Part shown: piece after piece, positions 1 to 5,666 of the stretch | Position numbering within the stretch: position 1 is the stretch's first letter | Layout of the letters: the number at the start of each line of letters is the position of its first letter | Assembly: GCA_041487075.1 (NCBI GenBank) | Contig: JBGPMO010000016.1 | Span: forward strand, 1 to 10,198 | Length of the DNA stretch: 10,198 bases | Reading direction: 5' to 3' | From: JBGPMO01 sp041487075 | Lineage (GTDB): Bacteria > Patescibacteriota > Minisyncoccia > UBA6257 > 1-14-0-10-40-38 | Notes under the pieces: generated by a model | Told to the model about the DNA's origin: nothing | What the model saw: the letters and a program-made list of their open reading frames with translations, nothing else | Databases searched by the model: none | Program-made: the position numbers and the translations under genes

Positions 1-1
1 C

Positions 2-130
2 GTCTTCTGCCAAATGAATTGGGCGATGTCGCAGGTCAGTTCTGGATTACACGCAATCTTGGCAGTTGCGTTCGATAATTCGTCAGCGCAGAACAACGCG
101 AGCGCCGCGATTACAGTGATTAAACCGTAG
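2..130 (+). CDS. C-terminal fragment of a secreted protein with a bacterial Ig-like domain (5' end outside the window)
   Basis: An open frame enters from the left edge in frame 2 and stops at TAG 128-130, giving 42 visible residues. The spacing of residues fits the second half of a bacterial Ig-like domain of the kind found in surface and secreted proteins: a Trp (20-22), then a Val-Ser-Ser-Gly-Leu-His turn, an alternating hydrophobic strand with Ala-Val-Ala-Phe-Asp, a polar loop rich in Asn and Ser, and a last strand Ala-Ile-Thr-Val-Ile-Lys-Pro just before the stop. In this family the motif Gly-x-His-x-(Leu/Ile)-x-Ala-x-Ala-x-Asp is typical. The domain call is my reading of this pattern. The rest of the protein is not visible, so its overall role is unknown. 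The next gene downstream also encodes an exported multidomain protein. Confidence 0.6.
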   Translation, partial: VFCQMNWAMSQVSSGLHAILAVAFDNSSAQNNASAAITVIKP

Positions 131-325
131 CCCGTTGAAGCGTTGAAGAGGAAGGATTTGCCAGTCCTTAAGTCCTTATACGTTCGCTTCTACAAATATT
201 GAAGTATCACACAAGGCGCGGTCGTCGAAGCGGCACGCATTGATGAGGCATACCTTAAGTTACCACATTCGAAGCCCGATGAGTGGCACGCTGCCGAAAC
301 GAAAGCTTTGAGCAGTGAGAAATAA
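131..325 (+). other. Unassigned stretch with a gene-like reading frame interrupted by TGA
   Basis: Between the Ig-like fragment and the large gene, the same frame as the upstream gene stays open apart from a TGA at 200-202, and ends at TAA 323-325, four bases before the next start. The part from 203 to 322 reads as a plausible charged, helix-forming C-terminus (for example Arg-Ile-Asp-Glu-Ala-Tyr-Leu-Lys-Leu-Pro). It has no ATG or GTG start, and I do not recognise it. It may be a decayed gene remnant or chance. There are two short tandem duplications: an 8-base unit agtcctta at 163-178 and a partial repeat of gttgaagc at 134-148. I see no convincing promoter for the downstream gene here. Confidence 0.25.
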
Positions 326-328
326 AAA

Positions 329-3300
329 ATGAAACAACGTGTTTCGATATTATTCATACTTTTTCTCCTTATCGCCGGAGTTTTTTGGGTCGTACGAGCA
401 ACCCCCCTCCCTTACCTCAAGGGAGGATTGACCGCCCAAGTCGGCGGATCACCGCCGCTTGGGTTAAACCAAGTCTTTATCAAGAACAATAACTCGTTTT
501 CGCTTTCAAATGATTTGGTGACGATTCCGATTTCGTTCGCCGAAGGGCAGATGCTGCCCGCTCAACTACCGAACGTAAAGATCGGGAGTTACGACACGCA
601 AACTATTGCCACCTCTTACTATAAGACCGGTTCAGGCACTGAACTCTATGTGAAAACCGCGATCGCGCGCGTGCTTGCCTCGACCCCTGCGCTCACCGAG
701 GAAATTCTCCCGATCAACGTGAATGGGTCGAATCCGGGTTCCTTCACCCCGCTCCCCGAGGTCGGCAGTTTTCTCGCAAGCGGCCTCTCGGCAACTTCAA
801 AAGATTTAGGCGGCGGCACGTACGCTACGAATTTTAATCCTTCTGCGGCAACTCTTATTGAAGACGGCCCAGTGGTGAAAGTATATGAGTTTACAAAGGA
901 CCATCGGCCGGTCGTGGGCTGTGCAACCACGCTTGCGCCAAGCTGTTTGCCTTATCTTTTCTCCTCAAAGTTTTGGGTAACTGTGGTGAAGGGCAAGCCG
1001 TACGCAGAGATTATCCATTTCGTGGATAACTTCGGGAATCTCGCTGAAGACAGTTGGAACGGAAGCTATGACTACACGACCGGCCAGAATGGGTTTGTGT
1101 TTTATGACCAAATTTATTTTGATGTGAACACCGGCACCACACCTTCCTATCTCCATGTTCTTGATACCGCGTACCTCGCTCCTTCGGTAAAGCAGGATGT
1201 AAGTGCCTCTTCCCACCGGTTTCTCGTGATGCCGACGAATGGCCAGCAGATTCTCTCGGCCGCGCCCTACAACGACGGGTCCGCGCTCGCAAATCCGAGC
1301 AACTATATTGCCGCGGGCCAAGGATTCTTGACCTATGCAGTGCTTCATATCGGGAGCGCAGCCGCGCCCGCGTTCCTCGATCCCTTTGAGGCGTCGAAGG
1401 TTGATGCGGGCCAGTCACTCGCGCGCTTTAACCAAGTGAGCGGCTACTGGTTCCCTGAAATCACGCGGCCGGATGCGCTTGATCCGAATTTCAACTTTGC
1501 AACGGACGCGGATGCTATGTTGACCCAAATTGCCGGCCATGTTTCGGATCCTGTTCAAGGCCACCGGATGGGCGCGTTTGATCTTGGCAATCCCTCGGAA
1601 AAAGATTTAGGGCAAGGGGGATACTACGAACACTACCGGCAAGAGCAGATTCCGGCTCAACGTTTTCTCGCCTCGTGCAATGACCGGTGCCAAGGGAAAT
1701 ATCTGAATGCGCTTCGGTTCAGCATGTATCGGATCGGAGAGCATGTGAGCCATGCGATGGGAATGGATCCGGCGGCTCACCCCGACACAACCCTCGACAA
1801 CAATCGGAGCACGCCGTTTCAAATCTATGCTTCGGGAACTTTTGACAACGGTTGCAACAATTTTGCGTGGAATGCGACTGACCGGTTGGGCTTTTGCAAT
1901 GATGTGAATGCGCCGGCGACGTATCGGCAGGACGCGCAGGGGAGAGGCATGCTTCTCTATGCGCTCGGCAGTCCTTCTCCGTGGATTTCTCACGAGTGGA
2001 CTATGAATCATCCCACGCACCAGACGCTCGACTACGGAGTACGCCGCTGGCAGTTCCGCGGCGACTACGCCGCAAAATTCCTTGCGGTTTCCGAAGGGAA
2101 TGATGACGCGGTGATTTACCGCTATGTGCGGAGCCGGTTTTGCCCGTCGGGAGCGGCACTCCATGCCTGCAATAACCCGATGGGCGAGCCGCGCGCGCCC
2201 GGCCGCGCACTCGTGAATCTCACAAAAATCTTTTCAATCACCGGAAACCCCATCTACCAGCAGGCGATCAATGACACGATTGCGATCGTTGACAATACGC
2301 GCGACCGCTCGCCCGTGGGATCTCATGGCCAGAGTCCGGTGACCGGAGAAGATTATCCGGTGAAGTATTTTCACACGTATAACCAAGCGGACACGAGCAT
2401 CAATCCGCCGGATACCGCGCGATGGATCCAGCCGTTTCATGAAGCGCAGATTGATCATGGACTTGCCGCAGCTTATTTTGATGCCGTGACTGATCCGGGA
2501 ACCATCACCGCCATTCGAAATTCGCTCACGGATCAGCTCTTCTTTTTCTATACCTATGCGATTAAGCAGCCGACCGAAGTGAAAAATGTAACGCCGGCGT
2601 TGAACGGACAAGGGACAATCCTTGAGGGACAGGGCGGCATTGCGACCTACAACCGGCTCTATAACCAAAATCAGGTGCCTGCGGCCCAGGTGACGGACTA
2701 CACACTCTACAGTTATGATCCGAACGCGCAAATTTTTCCGGGACTCTGCGAGGCAACAAGAGCGGCAGTCGCGCTTGGCGTATCAGGAGCAGGAACGTAT
2801 GAACAAAAATTCCGCGACTTATTCGATAAAACCTTTATTTATCCTTCGTGGCCGTTTCAAGCCGGGCCCGCGTTTAATTATTTCTGGTATTGGGGCGTGC
2901 AGCTTTCACACCTCGCGGACACCGAGCAATGCGGGTTGCGATTTGCGGCAAATCTTCCACTCGCGACTGAATCAAATACGCAAGGCACGGACAACGATAC
3001 TGATCATTACACGTTCTACAACGGCGACTGCAACGACAACACTGCCTCGGTAAATCCGGGCGGCGGCGGATACGCGCCCGGCGGCAATGAGAACTGCTCG
3101 GACAACATTGATAACAACTGCAACGGGCAAGTTGATTGCAATGATCGGCTTTGTTTCGGCTCTGCGGCATGCGCGGCACGGACGTATTGCGGGGATAACC
3201 AAGTTAACAATCCGAATTCCTATGGCGTTGCCGAGCAGTGCGATATTCGGGCGCTCCAGGGAAGCGGCGTGAATACCTGTGCTGCCGCGCTCTGCATCCC

Positions 3301-4429
3301 TGCCGGCATCTCGCTCACGCAAGGGTGTGCGTGCGCTTCGGGTATTGGACCGCCTCCTCCGCCAACTGGCGGATTGCCACCGCCCCCGCCACCAGCTGGC
3401 GGACCACCTCCGCCTATTTCTCCACCGCCAGCTGGCCCTCCGCCCCCTCCCGTTAACCCTCCGCCAGTGGCTCCGCCACCTCCAGTTGCGTTACCTCCCC
3501 CTACTGGAGGCGGCTCTCCGCCTCCGCCAACTCTCGGACCTCCTCCGCCACCTGGCGAGCCGTTCATTGGAAGTTCTTGTTCTGGAACGAACCCAGTTGT
3601 TGCGATATCGTGGCTTGATAACGGTTTGGGCGGTCAAGGGTATTATGTGGATATTGACGATGATGGAATCTGGGCGAACGGATTCTGGTACGAATTTATA
3701 CCTTCAGGCACCGTGGCTATCGCGGCGCCGGCTGGCTTTTCCCCATCGCTTTTTACCACTAATCTTATTTTGACGAGCGGATCATCTTATACCGTTCGAG
3801 TCTTTTATGTGGCGGGCGGCATTTATTCAAATGCTGCCACGTTTACTGCCGCCCTCTGTGCTCCCGGTTTTTCGCCTCCGCCCGGGCCTCCGCCTCCGGG
3901 TGCGGTTTCTGCTCCCACAAATTTCAAAGCGATAACCATTTCTCATAATCAAATCCGTCTTTTCTGGAGCGGCGCTTCGGTTGGCATTGCGGGATTTAAG
4001 CTTGAGCGGGGAACGGACAATATTCATTTTACGGAACTTCCAGTCACTCTTCTTCCCCATTATTTCTGGGATGATGATAAGAGTCTCACGCCGAATACGA
4101 GGTATTACTACCGGATGCGCGCGTATGCAGGAGCTCTGGTTTCTTCTTACTCAAGCGTAGGAACCGCACGAACGCTTGCGAGTGATCCCGGCACGCCGTT
4201 TCGGAGGCCTCTTCTCGTCGGGAGTACGGGTGAGGATGTTATCTGGCTTCAGGCAGACCTTGCGAAGAATAAGCTTTTATATCCCGAGGGACTCGTCACC
4301 GGTTACTTTGGAGGGCTCACGCGGGCCGCAATCCTTCGTTTCCAAGCAAAATACGGCATCTCGCAGGTAGGGATTGTGGGTCCCGTGACCAGAGGCCGGC
4401 TGAATCAGTTTTATACCGTGATTCCCTAA
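329..4429 (+). CDS. Large exported multidomain protein: polysaccharide-lyase-like body, MopE-like and Fn3-like domains, C-terminal peptidoglycan-binding domain
   Basis: 1366 residues starting at ATG 329; no clear Shine-Dalgarno. Residues 7-22 form a hydrophobic signal segment, with a possible signal peptidase I site after Ala24 (Val-Arg-Ala). Residues about 45-885 form a large body. It has a beta-rich first part, including a Leu-Ile-Glu-Asp-Gly-Pro-Val strand at 176-182, and a helix-rich second part with a His-Glu-Trp...His-Pro-Thr-His cluster at 555-564. This layout recalls PcRGLX/YetA-like rhamnogalacturonan lyases (RIFT barrel, beta-sandwich, alpha/alpha toroid), but that is inference. Residues 888-939 form a MopE-like motif with repeated Asp, Asn and Cys, and 953-1002 a Cys-rich repeat (CGD...EQCD). 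A Pro-rich linker (1008-1078), an Fn3/Ig-like domain (1079-1177), a short Pro linker (1178-1191), an Fn3 domain (about 1192-1288) and a PG_binding_1 domain (1294-1362, with the Gly-Tyr-Phe-Gly...Leu-Thr-Arg-Ala pattern) follow. Likely role: a cell-wall-tethered or secreted carbohydrate-acting protein; the substrate is unknown. Confidence 0.88.
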   Translation: MKQRVSILFILFLLIAGVFWVVRATPLPYLKGGLTAQVGGSPPLGLNQVFIKNNNSFSLSNDLVTIPISFAEGQMLPAQLPNVKIGSYDTQTIATSYYKTGSGTELYVKTAIARVLASTPALTEEILPINVNGSNPGSFTPLPEVGSFLASGLSATSKDLGGGTYATNFNPSAATLIEDGPVVKVYEFTKDHRPVVGCATTLAPSCLPYLFSSKFWVTVVKGKPYAEIIHFVDNFGNLAEDSWNGSYDYTTGQNGFVFYDQIYFDVNTGTTPSYLHVLDTAYLAPSVKQDVSASSHRFLVMPTNGQQILSAAPYNDGSALANPSNYIAAGQGFLTYAVLHIGSAAAPAFLDPFEASKVDAGQSLARFNQVSGYWFPEITRPDALDPNFNFATDADAMLTQIAGHVSDPVQGHRMGAFDLGNPSEKDLGQGGYYEHYRQEQIPAQRFLASCNDRCQGKYLNALRFSMYRIGEHVSHAMGMDPAAHPDTTLDNNRSTPFQIYASGTFDNGCNNFAWNATDRLGFCNDVNAPATYRQDAQGRGMLLYALGSPSPWISHEWTMNHPTHQTLDYGVRRWQFRGDYAAKFLAVSEGNDDAVIYRYVRSRFCPSGAALHACNNPMGEPRAPGRALVNLTKIFSITGNPIYQQAINDTIAIVDNTRDRSPVGSHGQSPVTGEDYPVKYFHTYNQADTSINPPDTARWIQPFHEAQIDHGLAAAYFDAVTDPGTITAIRNSLTDQLFFFYTYAIKQPTEVKNVTPALNGQGTILEGQGGIATYNRLYNQNQVPAAQVTDYTLYSYDPNAQIFPGLCEATRAAVALGVSGAGTYEQKFRDLFDKTFIYPSWPFQAGPAFNYFWYWGVQLSHLADTEQCGLRFAANLPLATESNTQGTDNDTDHYTFYNGDCNDNTASVNPGGGGYAPGGNENCSDNIDNNCNGQVDCNDRLCFGSAACAARTYCGDNQVNNPNSYGVAEQCDIRALQGSGVNTCAAALCIPAGISLTQGCACASGIGPPPPPTGGLPPPPPPAGGPPPPISPPPAGPPPPPVNPPPVAPPPPVALPPPTGGGSPPPPTLGPPPPPGEPFIGSSCSGTNPVVAISWLDNGLGGQGYYVDIDDDGIWANGFWYEFIPSGTVAIAAPAGFSPSLFTTNLILTSGSSYTVRVFYVAGGIYSNAATFTAALCAPGFSPPPGPPPPGAVSAPTNFKAITISHNQIRLFWSGASVGIAGFKLERGTDNIHFTELPVTLLPHYFWDDDKSLTPNTRYYYRMRAYAGALVSSYSSVGTARTLASDPGTPFRRPLLVGSTGEDVIWLQADLAKNKLLYPEGLVTGYFGGLTRAAILRFQAKYGISQVGIVGPVTRGRLNQFYTVIP
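3350..3562 (+). repeat. Proline-rich low-complexity segment within the large exported protein
   Basis: This part of the large gene encodes residues 1008-1078, made almost wholly of Pro with interspersed Gly, Ala, Thr, Ser and Val, in units such as PPPPPTGG and PPPPAGG. The + strand is extremely C-rich here. It is most simply an extended, stiff spacer that holds the peptidoglycan-binding end away from the large body. Runs of up to six consecutive prolines normally need elongation factor P for smooth translation. A second short Pro-rich linker follows at residues 1178-1191. Confidence 0.9.
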
Positions 4430-4477
4430 AAAGTCGATACCCTTCGATCGAACCAATGATCTTGCTGGAGCGAGATG

Positions 4478-4518
4478 AAAAAAAATAGCCCCACGCCTCA
4501 CACGCGGGACTATTTTTT
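4478..4518. terminator. Intrinsic terminator after the large exported protein gene, likely bidirectional
   Basis: The arms 4480-4495 and 4503-4518 pair over 16 positions with two mismatches around a 7-base loop (4496-4502). The stem base is nine uninterrupted pairs, A-rich on the left and T-rich on the right (ctatttttt), so a U-tract is present on both strands. It starts about 50 bases after the stop at 4429. The near symmetry means it could also stop leftward transcription, although no leftward gene is visible. Confidence 0.85.
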
Positions 4519-4540
4519 ATAGGGCTATAAAAAAAGATGA

Positions 4541-4564
4541 GCGCATTGTCCGGAGACGTTGCGC
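4541..4564. repeat. Imperfect hairpin with CGGA loop
   Basis: GCGCA (4541-4545) pairs with TGCGC (4560-4564). After one mismatch and one wobble pair, GTC (4548-4550) pairs with GAC (4555-4557) around a CGGA tetraloop. No U-tract follows, so it does not look like a terminator. It is the first in a row of hairpins in this intergenic region. Confidence 0.45.
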
Positions 4565-4579
4565 CCAAAAGGGAGAGAG

Positions 4580-4600
4580 CTGAACCCTACGAGGGTTCAG
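4580..4600. repeat. Perfect 8-bp hairpin
   Basis: CTGAACCC (4580-4587) and GGGTTCAG (4593-4600) are exact reverse complements around the 5-base loop TACGA. Only a weak T-rich stretch follows (tgtacatttt), so a poor terminator or an RNA structural element are both possible. Confidence 0.6.
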
Positions 4601-4638
4601 TGTACATTTTGTGAGAACATGAAGTCCTCAAGAATTCC

Positions 4639-4662
4639 CGAGTGTAACCCGGGATGCACTCG
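4639..4662. repeat. 6-bp inverted repeat CGAGTG...CACTCG
   Basis: CGAGTG (4639-4644) pairs with CACTCG (4657-4662) around a 12-base loop that contains the palindrome CCCGGG (4648-4653). A competing fold pairs TCCCG (4636-4640) with CGGGA (4650-4654). Chance cannot be excluded for a stem of this length. Confidence 0.35.
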
Positions 4663-4723
4663 CTATTCACCTGTCAAGGTACAAAGATAGTATCGGGTTT
4701 AGCGAACACTTCGTCAATAGGAG

Positions 4724-4732
4724 TTATCCACA
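4724..4732 (+). promoter_or_regulatory. Single exact DnaA-box sequence TTATCCACA
   Basis: TTATCCACA at 4724-4732 is identical to the classical high-affinity DnaA box. I found no second good box nearby and no dnaA or dnaN gene, so this is not evidence for a replication origin. It may be a DnaA regulatory or titration site, or a chance match, which is not rare for nine bases. Confidence 0.35.
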
Positions 4733-4793
4733 CCGGGTAGTAGAAACGCAATAGGCATTTTTTGCCTTCCATAGTCGCGTTTTCACTACCGGG
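4733..4793. repeat. Long imperfect inverted repeat (17-base arms) with nested inner hairpin
   Basis: The arms 4733-4749 and 4777-4793 pair at 14 of 17 positions by Watson-Crick rules, plus one G-T wobble. Inside, AGGCA (4753-4757... read on the + strand just after position 4752) pairs with TGCCT around a run of T. The result is a two-tier stem-loop of about 60 bases lying some 50 bases before the CIRCE element. Its role is unknown: RNA element, dispersed genomic repeat or protein site are all possible. Confidence 0.55.
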
Positions 4794-4840
4794 CACACCT
4801 ATGATTGTTTAAGAAAAGAGCCGCCGTGACACAAGGTATA

Positions 4841-4867
4841 TTAGCACTCTTGACTTCTGACTGCTAA
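4841..4867. promoter_or_regulatory. CIRCE operator (HrcA binding site)
   Basis: TTAGCACTC (4841-4849), a 9-base spacer (4850-4858) and GACTGCTAA (4859-4867) match the CIRCE consensus TTAGCACTC-N9-GAGTGCTAA at 17 of 18 arm positions; the only difference is C for G in the right arm (4861). It covers the whole -35 hexamer and much of the promoter spacer, so bound HrcA would block RNA polymerase. It lies directly upstream of hrcA, the usual place for autoregulation of a class I heat-shock operon. Confidence 0.95.
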
Positions 4868-4877
4868 TGGATACAAT
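4850..4877 (+). promoter_or_regulatory. Sigma-A-type promoter of the hrcA-grpE-dnaK cluster
   Basis: TTGACT (4850-4855, 5 of 6 matches to TTGACA) and TACAAT (4872-4877, 5 of 6 matches to TATAAT) are separated by 16 bases. Transcription would begin near 4884, leaving a leader of about 48 bases before the hrcA ATG. The -35 box sits inside the CIRCE spacer, giving simple steric repression by HrcA and release on heat shock. Confidence 0.8.
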
Positions 4878-4931
4878 AAGAACTAGAAATAGTGAACTAT
4901 TAACAAAGCAGTTAACTTGCCCTTCCCTACC

Positions 4932-5666
4932 ATGGATCCACGCACCGCCTCTATTTTAACTTCTGCTATCCGTGAGTTTATCGAAACCGGGGAGCCGGTT
5001 TCTTCAGGCGAGCTTTACAGTAAATATAAATTCCGCGTAAAACCGGCAACGATCCGGCATGAGCTTGCAGAGCTTGATGAGGCAGGATTTCTCGTTCAGC
5101 CGCATACCTCATCTGGCCGGGTGCCTTCTGATAAGGGGTATGCGTTTTTTGTCGACGTGATTTTAAAGGATCTGGAAGCACTGACAGGGGCGCGGAGAAG
5201 GAATCAAGGGAATCAGACAGGGGCGATGCGGCAAGAATTTTCCCCGGGCACCTTCGATAATTTTATTGAAGAGGTATCAGATGCGTTAAATCTCTTAAGC
5301 GTGGGATATGAAACGCATGAGCGAATGATATACAAAAGCGGGTTGGAAGAATTAGTGGAAGGATTAGTAAAAGAAGGCGAACTCTCGAGCATTGGAGAGG
5401 TCACCGAAATCATTAAGGATTTCGAGGCCATGGATGCCTATTTCGGCGAATTGCTCCGCGCTTTGCCAAACAGCCGTGTGCCCAAGGTGTTTATCGGGAA
5501 GAGTCCCATCACGCGGAGCCCGCACCTCTCCGTGATTGCAGATGTTTTTCATGACGGCGATGGCAGGAATTTTATAGTTGCTGCCGTAGGGTCGAAGCGA
5601 ATGGATTATGAATCGAATTTGCGGTTTTTTAAAAATTTAAAGCACACCATGCAATCCTATGAATAA
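4932..5666 (+). CDS. hrcA: Heat-inducible transcription repressor HrcA, short form
   Basis: 244 residues from ATG 4932. The frame also allows a TTG start at 4917, but the ATG gives the normal family N-terminus; no Shine-Dalgarno is visible for either. Residues 1-76 are the winged-helix DNA-binding part, with the conserved block Ala-Thr-Ile-Arg-His-Glu-Leu-Ala-Glu-Leu at 39-48 and Pro-His-Thr-Ser-Ser-Gly-Arg-Val-Pro-Ser-Asp-Lys-Gly-Tyr at 57-70. The C-terminal end keeps the family patterns Val-Phe-Ile-Gly (186-189) and Arg-Met-Asp-Tyr (223-226). HrcA is usually about 340 residues, so roughly 100 residues of the central region (first part of the GAF-like domain with its inserted dimerisation part) appear absent, with no sign of a frameshift. 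It represses class I heat-shock genes by binding CIRCE, which lies 65 bases upstream. Its last 8 bases overlap grpE. Confidence 0.92.
   Translation: MDPRTASILTSAIREFIETGEPVSSGELYSKYKFRVKPATIRHELAELDEAGFLVQPHTSSGRVPSDKGYAFFVDVILKDLEALTGARRRNQGNQTGAMRQEFSPGTFDNFIEEVSDALNLLSVGYETHERMIYKSGLEELVEGLVKEGELSSIGEVTEIIKDFEAMDAYFGELLRALPNSRVPKVFIGKSPITRSPHLSVIADVFHDGDGRNFIVAAVGSKRMDYESNLRFFKNLKHTMQSYE

Larger units (their letters stand above)
4430..4931. other. Intergenic region of about 500 bases, structured, with no gene found
   Basis: No convincing coding frame was found on either strand. The region holds the terminator at 4478-4518, several inverted repeats between 4541 and 4793, one exact DnaA-box sequence, and at its right end the CIRCE operator and promoter of the chaperone cluster. 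I compared it mentally with tRNA, tmRNA, RNase P RNA and SRP RNA signatures and found none of their conserved motifs. A non-coding RNA or a long regulatory zone therefore remains open. The presumed 5' untranslated part (about 4884-4931) contains two small hairpins: ACTA-GAAA-TAGT at 4882-4893 and TTAAC/GTTAA at 4900-4915. Confidence 0.6.

Noticed and set aside
158..182. Possible promoter TTGCCA ... TTATAC before the large gene
   Set aside because: The spacing is only about 12 bases and no better -10 occurs at the right distance.
200..202. In-frame TGA that might be read as Gly, as in the recoded Gracilibacteria/SR1 (code 25)
   Set aside because: The large gene, hrcA, grpE, dnaK and dnaJ hold many glycines, yet none uses TGA. 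The membrane protein gene ends naturally at TGA 9061-9063. The standard code fits better.
3220..3567. Gly-rich open frame on the minus strand opposite the proline-rich linker
   Set aside because: It is the mirror of CCN codons on the + strand. It has no start signals and lies wholly inside a well-supported gene.
4541..4700. Hairpins considered as tRNA, tmRNA, RNase P or SRP RNA
   Set aside because: I found no T-loop GTTCRAnnC with a CCA end, no GAGGAAAGTCC-type RNase P core, and no GGAAG-type SRP loop on either strand.
4724..4732. Replication origin at the DnaA box
   Set aside because: Only a single good box was seen. There is no dnaA, dnaN or AT-rich unwinding region, so an origin is not supported.
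4733..4793. Inverted repeat considered as an integron attC site or insertion-sequence end
   Set aside because: There is no GTTRRRY/RYYYAAC core pair, no integrase or transposase gene, and no target-site duplication nearby.
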